In this document: piece by piece, positions 17,970-28,200 of the stretch
Layout of the letters: every line of letters begins with the position of its first letter
Numbering within the stretch: the stretch's first letter is position 1
NCBI GenBank assembly: GCA_008017155.1
Contig: SSGX01000038.1
Coordinates: forward strand, 1-64,000
Reading direction: 5' to 3'
Source: Neisseriales bacterium
GTDB taxonomy: Bacteria > Pseudomonadota > Gammaproteobacteria > Burkholderiales > UBA11063
DNA: 64,000 nucleotides
The notes under the pieces: model-generated
The model's database searches: none
Seen by the model: the letters and a program-made list of their open reading frames with translations, nothing else
What the model was told of the DNA's origin: nothing
Translations under genes and position numbers: made by a program

Positions 17970-19328
17970 ATGCTTAAATCAAAGAAAATTATACTACTAT
18001 CAATCTTTTTTACTGCTTTTAGTGTTTATGCCAATGCCTCTGTAGCGCATCAAAAAGAACAAAATATCTTATTGCTTGTTTTATCTCTTATTATTGGTGG
18101 TGCTGCTCTTTCTTGGGTAGTGCGTAAAGCTGGCTTGCCTGCAGTTACAGGTGAGCTTGGGCTTGGTATGCTATTTGCTGTATTGGCACATTATAATATA
18201 AGCTTTTGGCCTAGTGTGACGCATAGCTCAATTATTGCTTTTTTTGCTGAGATTGGAAGTATATTATTATTATTTGAGATTGGTCTTGAATCGAGTGTTG
18301 ACGGACTTTTTAAGGTTGGGAAATATGGGCTAATAACTGCAATAATCGGTGTAATTGTTCCATTTTGTCTGGGATATTGGCTTTTAGGTGATATTATATT
18401 ATCTAGTCATGATGTTAAATTAAACCTGTTTCTTGCTGCCACGTTAGCTGCGACTTCGACTGGGATTTCTGTAAGAGTTTTTAAAGATCTTGGTATTATT
18501 AATAATTCTGCCTGTCAGATTGTTCTTGCCGCTTCAATAATTGATGATATTTTGGGGTTGATAATTCTTGCTTTTGTTTCTGGTTTAGTTATTGCTGGGA
18601 GCACTAGTTATTCGGCAATGGGGCTCATTTTATTAAATGTTGGAGTGTTTTTTTTCATGACGCTAGTTTTAGCAAGAAAAATCACACCAAACATAATAAA
18701 CCAGGTTTTACGAATTAGTAATGATGAGCCAATGGTGTTGGCAATCTTATTGTCCTTTTGCTTATTTTGGTCGTGGACGGCTTCTCTCGTCGGGTTAGCT
18801 CCGATTATTGGGGCTTTTGTTGCTGGGCTTATTATTGATGAAATTGCTTTTAGGCGTAGTTTACATCCATATTGGTATAATCGTATTTTGGAGATGGATG
18901 ATAGAGAAGGTGTTTATCAAGAGTTTAAGACAGATATTATTGGACATTATTATAAAGAACGCTTAAGTAATCTGGTAAAGCCACTTAATCATGCTTTTGT
19001 ACCAATTTTCTTTGTTTATGCCGGAATGCAGGTTGATATTATCGCTGTTGCAAACTTCAAAATTATCCTTTATGGAGTTGCAATTAGCTTGATTGCAATA
19101 GCTGGCAAGCTTGTTAGCGGCATTTTTTTGCCAAAATCAGTTAATAAACTGGTAGTTGGTTTTGGAATGGTTCCACGCGGGGAAATAGGTTTGATTTTTG
19201 CCTTGACTGGGAAAGAGCTCGGGGTCTTTTCGCAGGAAATATTTGCAGCCATCCTGATCATGGTGATAATTACTTCGCTAGTAACCCCGATTGCGTTACA
19301 AAAAATTGTCGGTGGTGGTAAAGTATGA
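17970..19328 (+). CDS. Cation:proton antiporter, CPA2 (KefB-type) family
   Basis: A 452-residue inner-membrane protein with about 12-13 hydrophobic segments. The DD pair in ASIIDDILGL (near 188) is the ion-binding motif of CPA2 Na+/H+ and K+/H+ antiporters, and GLAPIIGAFVAGLII and MVPRGEIGLIFAL are typical. It has no C-terminal TrkA-N domain, so it is a short form. An N-terminal signal-like segment ending near VYANAS precedes the transport domain. ATG 17970 is preferred because GAAAGAG lies just upstream; ATG 17955 is the alternative. Its stop overlaps the dapF start (ATGA). Confidence 0.85.
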   Translation: MLKSKKIILLSIFFTAFSVYANASVAHQKEQNILLLVLSLIIGGAALSWVVRKAGLPAVTGELGLGMLFAVLAHYNISFWPSVTHSSIIAFFAEIGSILLLFEIGLESSVDGLFKVGKYGLITAIIGVIVPFCLGYWLLGDIILSSHDVKLNLFLAATLAATSTGISVRVFKDLGIINNSACQIVLAASIIDDILGLIILAFVSGLVIAGSTSYSAMGLILLNVGVFFFMTLVLARKITPNIINQVLRISNDEPMVLAILLSFCLFWSWTASLVGLAPIIGAFVAGLIIDEIAFRRSLHPYWYNRILEMDDREGVYQEFKTDIIGHYYKERLSNLVKPLNHAFVPIFFVYAGMQVDIIAVANFKIILYGVAISLIAIAGKLVSGIFLPKSVNKLVVGFGMVPRGEIGLIFALTGKELGVFSQEIFAAILIMVIITSLVTPIALQKIVGGGKV

Positions 19329-20158
19329 AGATAAAATTTAGCAAAATGCATGGTTTAGGGAATGACTTCATTATTCTTAATAACCTTGATTTGAGTCTGA
19401 AACTAACAAGAGAAGTTATTCAAAAGCTGTCAGATCGTAAATTTGGGATTGGTTGTGATCAACTATTAGTAGTTGAACCAGCAAGCGATGGGCTAAGTGA
19501 CTTTTTTTATCGGATTTATAATAGTGATGGTAGTGAAGCCGGGCAATGTGGAAATGGTGCACGTTGCTTTATTAGTTTTCTTCATTTGCAAGGTTTATCT
19601 AATAAAAGTAAGGTGAAATTACAAACAAATACACGAGTAATTGATGGACAGATAATTAATCCGTCGGTAGTAGAGGTTAATATGGGGAATCCAGACTTTA
19701 AGCCCGAGAATATACCACTAAATCTATCCGAAGCGAGTAATTATGAGTTTAAATTTGATAATCAATTAATCCAGTTTGCAGCCGCTTCTATGGGGAATCC
19801 GCATGCGGTCATTCGTATTGCTACGCCGGAAATACTTGAAGATAATGAGTATATGGCTAAAATTGGTAGCATGTTTCAACAAAGTCCAATTTTTCCGGAA
19901 AGCGTGAACGTTAATTTTATGTATGTTGAAAATGAGGGGCAACTAAGGCTATGTACTTATGAACGAGGTAGTGGGCTAACCCTTGCCTGTGGTAGTGGAG
20001 CATGCGCCACTGCAGCAGTTGCGATTCGCGATGGCTTGGTTCGACAAAAAGTGAAGGTTATTATGCCGGGTGGGGAATTACAGCTTAGCTGGACGGATGC
20101 TGGTCTATTAATGACAGGAGAAGCGATTCATGTTTTTGATGGTGAGATTGAAATATGA
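19325..20158 (+). CDS. dapF: Diaminopimelate epimerase DapF
   Basis: Interconverts LL- and meso-diaminopimelate for lysine and peptidoglycan synthesis. The 277-residue protein has both catalytic cysteines: Cys75 in QCGNGARCF and Cys222 in LACGSGACATA. KMHGLGNDFI at the N-terminus and GNPHAV near 156 are also diagnostic. It overlaps the antiporter by 4 bases (ATGA) and the RpfE-like gene by 4 bases, so the three genes are likely translated together. Confidence 0.96.
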   Translation: MKIKFSKMHGLGNDFIILNNLDLSLKLTREVIQKLSDRKFGIGCDQLLVVEPASDGLSDFFYRIYNSDGSEAGQCGNGARCFISFLHLQGLSNKSKVKLQTNTRVIDGQIINPSVVEVNMGNPDFKPENIPLNLSEASNYEFKFDNQLIQFAAASMGNPHAVIRIATPEILEDNEYMAKIGSMFQQSPIFPESVNVNFMYVENEGQLRLCTYERGSGLTLACGSGACATAAVAIRDGLVRQKVKVIMPGGELQLSWTDAGLLMTGEAIHVFDGEIEI

Positions 20159-21120
20159 GTGAGCTTAATCTAATTATTCCTGGACTGATCTGGAGCGAAG
20201 TTGACGACCTTGAATACATACTTCATGGGGCAAAATTCGATGCAATTAGTAAAATCATCGCTAAATCAAAAAAAGCTGATCATAATTTTAGCTATAGTGA
20301 TTTGATTTATGGGCATGATTTTTCTGATAACAAACTCTCGCTTGCAGAAAACTATGCTAAAAAGTTAGGTCTGCCGGTTGGGTACAATTATATCCTCCTA
20401 GAACCAACTAATCTTCGTGCCGATCGTGACCGCTTATTAATTGCTGAAAGTGATATCCTCCAGCTAAATGAAGTGGAGAGTCTTAACCTGCTTAGTATAT
20501 TGAACCAACATTTTAATCAGGATGATATTTATTTTAGCTATATCTCTGAGCATTTATGGTTGGCCCAATTACCATTTTCGGTGAAACATTTTAAGACTTG
20601 TCCGATAGTTGATATAATTGGTTGTAATATTGATGAATATTTGCCTAGTGGTGAGAATTATTTGTTATTGCATCGTATTTTAAACGAAGTCCAGATGTTA
20701 TTTCATAATTTTGAGTTAGAGACTAAACGTGAGGAAGAAGGCTTAGTTGCAGTAAATAGTGTCTGGTTCTGGGATAAAAAATATAAGCAGTTACCTTCGG
20801 AACTTAATCAAATTATCAAGCCGGAAAGTGGTAGTTTTTTTGTGGAGGCAGGTTTCATCAATTCTAATACTGCAATCCTACTTGATAAAGCATATTTTCC
20901 GCTTTGTTATCAGGATAGTTTTGCGTGGGTTGAAAACCTTAATCTATTGGATAGACATTTAGGTACTGTACTTGGCTTACTGCAAAGTGGTAAAATTCGG
21001 TATTTAAAGCTTTGGGTGCCACAAAAGAATAAGACTATTGTTATGCACCTGAATAAAATGAGCCTATATAAATTCTGGAAAAAAGGTAATTATAAACAGT
21101 TAGTAGCCGATTTCCAGTAA
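20155..21120 (+). CDS. RpfE-like conserved protein
   Basis: A 321-residue cytoplasmic protein with no signal peptide. The segments LEPTNLRADRDRLLI near 82, LHRILNEVQMLFHNF near 168 and VNSVWFWD near 199 match the pattern (ADPVHLxADRDRL, then LQxxLHxH, then VNSxWLWGGG) of proteins often annotated as RpfE-type regulators or, wrongly, as cofactor-independent phosphoglycerate mutases. Biochemical function is not established in this family. Here it is the last gene of the antiporter-dapF-rpfE cluster. The identification rests on motif recall and needs a profile search. Confidence 0.55.
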   Translation: MSELNLIIPGLIWSEVDDLEYILHGAKFDAISKIIAKSKKADHNFSYSDLIYGHDFSDNKLSLAENYAKKLGLPVGYNYILLEPTNLRADRDRLLIAESDILQLNEVESLNLLSILNQHFNQDDIYFSYISEHLWLAQLPFSVKHFKTCPIVDIIGCNIDEYLPSGENYLLLHRILNEVQMLFHNFELETKREEEGLVAVNSVWFWDKKYKQLPSELNQIIKPESGSFFVEAGFINSNTAILLDKAYFPLCYQDSFAWVENLNLLDRHLGTVLGLLQSGKIRYLKLWVPQKNKTIVMHLNKMSLYKFWKKGNYKQLVADFQ

Positions 21121-21128
21121 TATTAAAT

Positions 21129-21188
21129 GTAACTACTCATGCTATGTAAACTCGTATAACTGTGAAAATATGTAGCAAAAGCAGTTAT
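21129..21188. repeat. Internally deleted copy of an intergenic inverted-repeat element
   Basis: The first 26 bases (from GTAACTACTCATGCTATG) and ATATGTAGCAA match, in reverse complement, the right part of the element at 51624-51759. The last bases (GCAGTTATTG) resemble that element's other end. The copy looks like an internal deletion that kept both termini. It lies between the RpfE-like gene and the AsmA gene. Confidence 0.6.
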
Positions 21189-21220
21189 TGTTAAAGATTT
21201 GAAAGACGAAGCAGGTTGTT

Positions 21221-23863
21221 ATGAATTATAAAAAAATTATAAAAATTTCGCTAATCAGTGTTGTAAGTGTAGTTGGAGTTGGGCTTCTTACGGTTGTAGG
21301 CGTTGTGACTCTTGTAAATCCAAACCGATTTAAACCACTTATTGAGAAGGCAGCCCATGAAGCAACTGGACGTAAACTGACTTTGGCTGGTGATATTAGC
21401 TGGACAGTTTATCCAAATCTGGGGTTAAAGTTGAATGATGTTAGCCTATCTAATGAAAGTGGCTTTAGTCCGGCAAATATGCTTCAGGTTAAGTCAGCCG
21501 ACGTGGCCGTCGGTTTATTTCCTTTACTTTATAATCATTTGGTGGTTAAAAACCTAGTGGTTGATGGTCTGACGATGTCATTAGCCCAACAAAATGGGAA
21601 AAATAACTGGACATTTACTCCTGTTAGCGAACCAAGCACAGCCGGTGGTACTGGTGGCGGTGAGTCGCAGGCAATCCATGTTTCATTAAGTGGCATGAAG
21701 CTGTCTAATATGACAGTTAGCTATGATGATTATGATGGCAAAATTCACCAAAGCATCAAACAGGCAAACCTTATGGTTGATAGTGGTTTTGGTGGTGGCA
21801 TTGAGTATGATTCTAAGGCTGAATTAATTGATCTATCAAAAGTTAAGTTTAATTATAATGATGATGCGATTGGTGAAATGACATTTACCGCTGCTAATTT
21901 TAGTAATCCCAAATTTAGTGGTGACTTTAAAGTAACTAAGCTAGCTGCGAATAAATTACTGAATGATTTGAATATAGCAGTTAAAGAGCGTAAAGGTAAA
22001 AGCATACTAAATAACATTACCTTTGATGGTAAAGTTTCTGGTACTAAGCAGAATTTGGAACTGGATAATTTTAGTTTTAATCTAAGCGATGCGCTAAAAG
22101 GTAAAGTTAGTCTGGTAGCCAAAAGTTTAGATAAATCACCTAGCTTTAGTGGTGATGTAAATCTTAGTGAAATGGATTTGAAAGCTCTAATGAATCAATC
22201 GCCAGTTCAGGTACGTGAGCTTGAAAATAATAAACTTTTAAAAAACCGTGCTGCGTTTAGTGCCAAATTTAGTGGCGATATGAACAATCTGCGTTTGAAT
22301 GGTTATCATTTTAAACTTGCGGATATTATGCAGGCAAGTGGTAATTTACAGGTGAAAAATTTCAAAAATCCAGCGATTGTGGGTGATGTTAGTTTACCTG
22401 AATTTAATCTTAATCAAGTACTGGATAGCCTGAATATAGCTACTAAAGAACGTAAAGACAAGCCGTTATTGAATAAATTTGCGTTTAGTAGTAAGTTTAA
22501 TGGTGGTTTAAATAGTATGACGTTGAGTGGCTATAGTTTCAAAGTTGGTGGCTTAGTTAGTGGCTCTGGTAGTAGCGTGCAAATCCAGAATTTTAGTAAT
22601 CCGGCAGTTGCAGGTGACATTAATCTGCCAGAATTTAACCTAAATCAAACACTTGATGGTTTAAATATTGCAACAGCTGATCGTAAGAATAAGCCGCTAC
22701 TAAATAAATTTGCTTTTCATAGTAGATTTAAGGGTGATATGAATAATATGGCATTAAGTGGCTATAGTTTCAAAGCTGGTGGGATTTTTGCTGGTTCAGG
22801 TAATGGAGTTCAGGTGCAAAATTTTGCCAACCCAAAAGTCTCTGGTGATATTAATTTGCCTACTTTCTCAGCAAATCAGGTTATGCAGCAAATGGGAATG
22901 ACACCACCGGATATTCCGAATAAAGCTAGGCTTAATCAGGTAGCTTTACGGACTAATTTTGCTGGCAGTCAAACGGCAATGAATCTTACTCAGATGCTAT
23001 TGAAAGTGTCTAATACCAATATTAGTGGCAATGTAAATGTTACTTCATTTAAGCCACTTGCGGTAACTGAAAATATTACTATTGATGCACTCGATGTTTC
23101 TGATTTTAGTGATGTAAATGGGTTTAAGGTACCATTGAAGAATATCCAGATTCAGGGTAATTCAAGCATTGCCGCAAATGGCGAAATGTCAACCTTAAAT
23201 GGTCGCCAATCAGTACAAGTCGGAAATGTTATCTTACTTGGCTTTAGTGTTGATGAACAGGTTCATTATATGGATCGTACCATTAGTGGTAGCAATCCAA
23301 ATGGTGATGTTTTACGTCAACTTGGTAATGCCGTGCAGATCAATCAGGCAATGGATAAGGTTAAGGCTGAAGTAATTAAGGCAACTTCGCCAGGACCGAA
23401 AGATTATAGCAAGAAAACTGATCTTGGTAGTTTTGTGACTGTCGCTGTAATCAAAAATGGGCTAGTTAATCCTTCAGCATTTAAATTAAGCGGACCAAGT
23501 CTAAGTGCTAATGGTGGCGGTTCGGTAAATTTGGCTACTAAAACGCTTAATTACAATGTAAGCTCGCAGTTGTTAGTATCAGGGATTAATCCGGTATTTA
23601 AGAAACTTACCTTCCCGGCAACGGTTAAAGGATCATTTAAAGATCCAAGTCTATCGGTTGACTGGAGTTCAATTACCCAGCAGTTGATAAAATATGCAAT
23701 TACCAATGGCGGTGATCAGATTAAAAATGCGGTTAGTCAAGGAATTAATCAAGCTGTAGGAAATCAAATCCGGCAATCTGTTGGGCAACAGGGTGGTGAT
23801 CAAGTTATTGATGGTGCTAGCAAGGCGGTTACCGGAGTTATACAGAATATATTTGGCAAATAG
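21221..23863 (+). CDS. AsmA-family envelope protein with expanded internal repeats
   Basis: An 880-residue protein anchored by one N-terminal membrane helix (about 8-31), followed by the AsmA N-terminal pattern NPNRFKPLIEKAAHEATGR and SWTVYPNLGLKLNDV. The bulk lies in the periplasm. Five tandem units of about 76 residues run from about 247 to 630, each with NKxLLNKxAF, SGYSFK, a GSGxxVQxQNFxNP segment and GDINLPEFNLNQ; the units starting near 402 and 478 are the most alike. The C-terminal region (FKLSGPSLSANGGGSVNLAT) is also AsmA-like. Bacterial AsmA proteins are thought to act in phospholipid movement between membranes. It is followed after 18 bases by rluB. Confidence 0.85.
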   Translation: MNYKKIIKISLISVVSVVGVGLLTVVGVVTLVNPNRFKPLIEKAAHEATGRKLTLAGDISWTVYPNLGLKLNDVSLSNESGFSPANMLQVKSADVAVGLFPLLYNHLVVKNLVVDGLTMSLAQQNGKNNWTFTPVSEPSTAGGTGGGESQAIHVSLSGMKLSNMTVSYDDYDGKIHQSIKQANLMVDSGFGGGIEYDSKAELIDLSKVKFNYNDDAIGEMTFTAANFSNPKFSGDFKVTKLAANKLLNDLNIAVKERKGKSILNNITFDGKVSGTKQNLELDNFSFNLSDALKGKVSLVAKSLDKSPSFSGDVNLSEMDLKALMNQSPVQVRELENNKLLKNRAAFSAKFSGDMNNLRLNGYHFKLADIMQASGNLQVKNFKNPAIVGDVSLPEFNLNQVLDSLNIATKERKDKPLLNKFAFSSKFNGGLNSMTLSGYSFKVGGLVSGSGSSVQIQNFSNPAVAGDINLPEFNLNQTLDGLNIATADRKNKPLLNKFAFHSRFKGDMNNMALSGYSFKAGGIFAGSGNGVQVQNFANPKVSGDINLPTFSANQVMQQMGMTPPDIPNKARLNQVALRTNFAGSQTAMNLTQMLLKVSNTNISGNVNVTSFKPLAVTENITIDALDVSDFSDVNGFKVPLKNIQIQGNSSIAANGEMSTLNGRQSVQVGNVILLGFSVDEQVHYMDRTISGSNPNGDVLRQLGNAVQINQAMDKVKAEVIKATSPGPKDYSKKTDLGSFVTVAVIKNGLVNPSAFKLSGPSLSANGGGSVNLATKTLNYNVSSQLLVSGINPVFKKLTFPATVKGSFKDPSLSVDWSSITQQLIKYAITNGGDQIKNAVSQGINQAVGNQIRQSVGQQGGDQVIDGASKAVTGVIQNIFGK

Positions 23864-23881
23864 TCAACAAAAAGGAATCTA

Positions 23882-24952
23882 ATGAAATTAAATCTTAAAC
23901 AAAGACTTCAGGAAATGATGAAGGAATCTTTTAAACCTAAAGGTGCAAAAGTAAGCCGTGAAAAAACTGAAGTAAAAGATCTGGCAACTGCTTCGCGAGA
24001 AGCAAAAAAAACTCAGGAAAGACAAGGTAAACGCCGTAAGCCAGTAACTACTGAAAGTCGGTCTTTTGATAATGACGTTAATCCGCAGCGTAGAAACGCC
24101 AAGCGGGTGAAACTATATCGCCAGAACCAGCAGGAGAAAATTACTTCACAGCGGATTCGTGATGAACGGGTGGAGTCAAAAGAGGTGTATGGTGAAAGGC
24201 TTGGTAAAGCCCTTGCTATGTCGGGTGTTGCTTCTAGACGTGATTGTGATGCCCTAATTGCATCCGGAAAAGTATTAGTTAATGGTAAAACTGCTGAACT
24301 TGGGCAGCAAATCACTCAAAAGGACCGGGTGGAAGTACTTGGTAAGCCAGTGCGCATTAAATGGCAAGATAGGCTTGCGCGGATAATAATCTATCATAAA
24401 CCAGAAGGGGAGTTAGTGTCTAGAGATGATCCTGAAGGTCGGCAAACTGTTTATGATCGAATCCCGCTATTAAATAATCGCCGCTTCATGGCAATCGGGC
24501 GGCTAGATTATAATACCAGCGGGTTATTGATTTTTACCACTTCTGGTGAATTGGCTAATCACTTTATGCATCCACGCTACGAAGTTGAGCGTGAGTATGC
24601 GGTACGTATCTATGGTGATCCATTAACTAATGAGCAAATTAGTGAATTAAAGAGTGGAATTGAACTTGATGATGGGAAAGCTAAATTCAAGGAAGTTATA
24701 AAAATGGAACGTCAGGATAGTGATGCTAAAAATCATTGGTATAAGGTAGTTTTACTTGAAGGGCGTAACCGTGAAGTTAGAAGAATGTTTCAGCATTTTG
24801 AACTAACCGTGAGTCGTTTGATTCGTACTCGCTTTGGTGTAATTGATTTACCACCAAGGCTAAAACGTGGTAATTACTATGAGCTAAATGAAATTGAAGT
24901 CGCTAGAGTAATGCAGGCTTTCGAACTTACTATTGCTGGTACTGAAAAGTAA
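23882..24952 (+). CDS. rluB: 23S rRNA pseudouridine synthase, RluB type
   Basis: Makes pseudouridine in 23S rRNA, at position 2605 in E. coli for RluB. The 356-residue protein has a highly basic low-complexity N-terminal extension (about 1-95), an S4 RNA-binding domain ([19 protein letters not shown], about 102-160), and a RsuA/RluB-type catalytic domain with the catalytic Asp in [28 protein letters not shown] is another family signature. AAGGA precedes the ATG. RluE and RluF are alternatives in the same family; the domain order and length favour RluB. Confidence 0.88.
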   Translation: MKLNLKQRLQEMMKESFKPKGAKVSREKTEVKDLATASREAKKTQERQGKRRKPVTTESRSFDNDVNPQRRNAKRVKLYRQNQQEKITSQRIRDERVESKEVYGERLGKALAMSGVASRRDCDALIASGKVLVNGKTAELGQQITQKDRVEVLGKPVRIKWQDRLARIIIYHKPEGELVSRDDPEGRQTVYDRIPLLNNRRFMAIGRLDYNTSGLLIFTTSGELANHFMHPRYEVEREYAVRIYGDPLTNEQISELKSGIELDDGKAKFKEVIKMERQDSDAKNHWYKVVLLEGRNREVRRMFQHFELTVSRLIRTRFGVIDLPPRLKRGNYYELNEIEVARVMQAFELTIAGTEK

Positions 24953-24970
24953 TCAATAAGCCTCTGAAAG

Positions 24971-25000
24971 TGTGGTAATTTTACCAATTGCCACATATAT
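24971..25000 (+). terminator. Weak hairpin after rluB
   Basis: TGTGGTAATT and AATTGCCACA form a 10-bp stem (one G-T pair) around TTACC, but only a mixed AT run follows rather than a clean T-tract. The rest of the 261-base gap to the next gene is AT-rich and shows no other clear element. Confidence 0.4.
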
Positions 25001-25213
25001 TTGTTTTACTTGGTTTAACATAGATTAAGTAACTAATTTTCTTAAATAAAATGCATATTTATCTTAAATAGAGCGATAGTTTTAATCCTCAACAACTATA
25101 GTTTTTAGCTCAGATTGTAATCTTATTCATTGCGTTATAAAATTGGACTAGCATATTCTTTTAAAATGATTTAAAATGAATTAAGAATATTGATAATCTA
25201 TTGAAAGATAAAA

Positions 25214-28200
25214 ATGAAAACATTATTAACATCATTATTTTTTCTTTTTCTACTTGCTAGTTGTAGCGGTGGTGGAGGTGGTGGAAGTACTTCAAACGGC
25301 TTACTTAGTTTTAATCAAAGTAACTACCAATTGAAAGATGATGGTGTTACAGAAGTTATGCTTGATTTGTCAGGCTCAAGCAGTACTTCCGGAGTAGATG
25401 TAACAATAACTTCTTCTAATAATGATATTTTCACTATAGTAAATAATACTTGTACTCTTTCAGATGAATCAGGATTTCCCAATTCTTGTGAAGTTTTCAT
25501 TAAAGGTGTTTCTACAGGTAGTGCCTCAATCATTGCATCGGCTTCAGGGGTTACAGAAGCGACTGCTGCTGTTTCAGTTGGAAGTCAAGTGGTTCCGGGT
25601 ACTTTGTCATTTAATCCTGTTAGTGAATCAGTAACTCTGGGTGGTACTACTCAAGTTACAGTTAATTTAAATGGTAGTTCAGGTGTAAGTAATCTTGTAG
25701 TTAATTTAGCTAGTACAGATCCTTCTATAGCAAGTCTAGAACATTCAAGCTGCATATTGGATTCACTCTTAAGAAGTTGCACCATTCTTATTAACGGAAA
25801 CCAAAATGGAACAACTACTATTTCAGCTAGTGCTAGCGGATATACGACTGCTATTAATAACGTGACAGTAATAGCTGAATCAGTACCCGGTACATTAAAT
25901 TTTAAGTCCAATAAACAATTACAAGTTGGAAATAGTGAGGAAGCTACATTAACATTGAGTAATAGCTCAGGAGTTAGCAACCTTCAGGTATCTTTTTCCC
26001 TAGCAAATAATAACGCTACAATAACTCCTAATACGTGTAATGTTTCAACCGATAAGCCAAACTGTTACATTCGTGTAACTGGTGTAAATGTGGGTAGTGA
26101 TCAAATAGTTGCACAGGCAAATGGCTATAGTAATGCAGGAGCTAAGATAAATATCACTTCCGCCCCTATTAAAGGATCTCTCTACTTTAATAAGGCTTCT
26201 GAGTCAGTTAGTGTAAATGGACTAACCAATGTTGAGTTGCTCTATACTGGAGGAAGTGGTGTTGAAAGTCTCAATGTTAACTTGTCTGTTAGTAATAATG
26301 GTATTACCATTTCACGTCAAAATTGTGTAATGAATAATATTCACGGTGGCTCATCTTGTGCAATTTCTGTTTCTGGTATTACTCAGGGGCAATCAATAAT
26401 TACTGCATCGGCGTCTGGATATCCAAGCGTAGCTAATACCGTCAATGTATTACAAAGTGGGACAATCATTTATGGAACATTACAGCTAAAACCACAAAAT
26501 GCAGATATAAAAACATCAACAGTATTGCCGATGACACTGATTTTGAATGATAGTTCAAATGTTGAGAGTTTGACTGTTAATCTGTCTTCAGCAAATACTG
26601 CGATAGCTAGCTTGAATACTTCTACTTGTACCCTTTCGTCGCTAAATAATGTTTGTAGTTTTAATGTTACTGGTGGTTCGGAGAGTGGATCAACGCTTAT
26701 TAGTGCTACTAATAGTAATTATAATACGGTCAATTCATCAATCACTGTTACACCAAAAGCTAGTAGTTACTTCGTATTTAGCCCTGATAAGGTTGTTTTA
26801 TCGAACCAAAATACAACAGCGCAGACTCCTACTTTGAGTCTTATAAATGCGCCAACGTCTCCTGTTACAGTAAATTTGGCGGTTTCTAATACTGAAGTAC
26901 TAGGTCACAGTCCGGGTTTTTGTAGTTTAAGTCAGTCAACACCAAGTTGTGTTCTAAATGTTAATAATAATATAATTAATGGACCGACCGGCATATTTCA
27001 ACTTTCTGCGACCCCTCAAGGAGTATCTTCCATAGCAACTGGTATACTGCCAGTAATTATTGCCCCCGCCACTGCCGTGCCGCGAACAATTACTATCATC
27101 AACAAGTGTCCATTTACTGTATATGCTGGTATTTCAGGTGGTTCAGCTAATTTAAGTAAAGGTTCAGCACCGGGAACTTGTCCGACTGGTACATATGATA
27201 CTGAGTCACAAGATCCCAACGGTTACGAAATTTGTTATTGGAATAACCCGATTCCTAGTAATAGTAAGTATAAACTTAATTCTAATGAATCCACCGTATT
27301 TACTATTCCCACATCTTCGCTTGATACCGTGGGTGCTATGTGGGGTGGCTCTATAGCGGCACGACTTAAATCCGGAGGTTCTTGGTTAATTGGTGATTGT
27401 AGCAAAGGTATGTCAGGCGAGTCTTGTGCAATAGGGGTGGGATTTTCTAATCCTGTAACACTTACTGAGTTTACAATCTTGCCGGGTGGTTTTGATACAT
27501 ATGATGTTGGCTTGATTGGCGGTGTAACTGTTCCCATAAGCGTCGCACCAAATGGTGTAACTCCTGATTCTGGTAGTGCTTATCTTAATGGGATTGCTGG
27601 CTCAACTCAAGCACAGCCTGGGAGTCAACGTTCATTGCTTCCGGCAACTTGGTCATTTACTCCAACTACATATGGTGTGACGGATTCAATAACTTACTAT
27701 AATTATGTTAGTGGTACATCAACAAATGTAGATCAATGTACTCAAGATATTGGTGTTGCTGGTATTGGTTGCACAGGTAATGTTAATGGACCAGTTTGTG
27801 GTTATGCTGCAAACTCAATCGGTGGTGCATCTCCAACCTATGGAAGAGTATGTGGCTACAGGCTAGCCTATTTAACTGCATCGGTAATTTACTCGCTTAA
27901 TCCAGCGGTAAGTAATAGTGCACCATTTAATTTTGAATCAGTATTATATAATGTTACACAGTCACTATCGGTGCCATATCCTAATGTAAATAATAATCCT
28001 ATGCATGATTTTTATCAGTGTGCTAATGGAGCTGCTCAAAGTGGTTATCAGGAGTCTACAACTTATCCTCATGCTTGTGGTTGTGCAAATTGGGATGAGT
28101 CTGGTATTTGGGGTCCAAATGGTATAGCTACGCCAACTGCGAAGTGTAAAGGAACTGGAGTAAGCTCTTATACTTCAGTTACAAATGGAATTGGCTTTAA

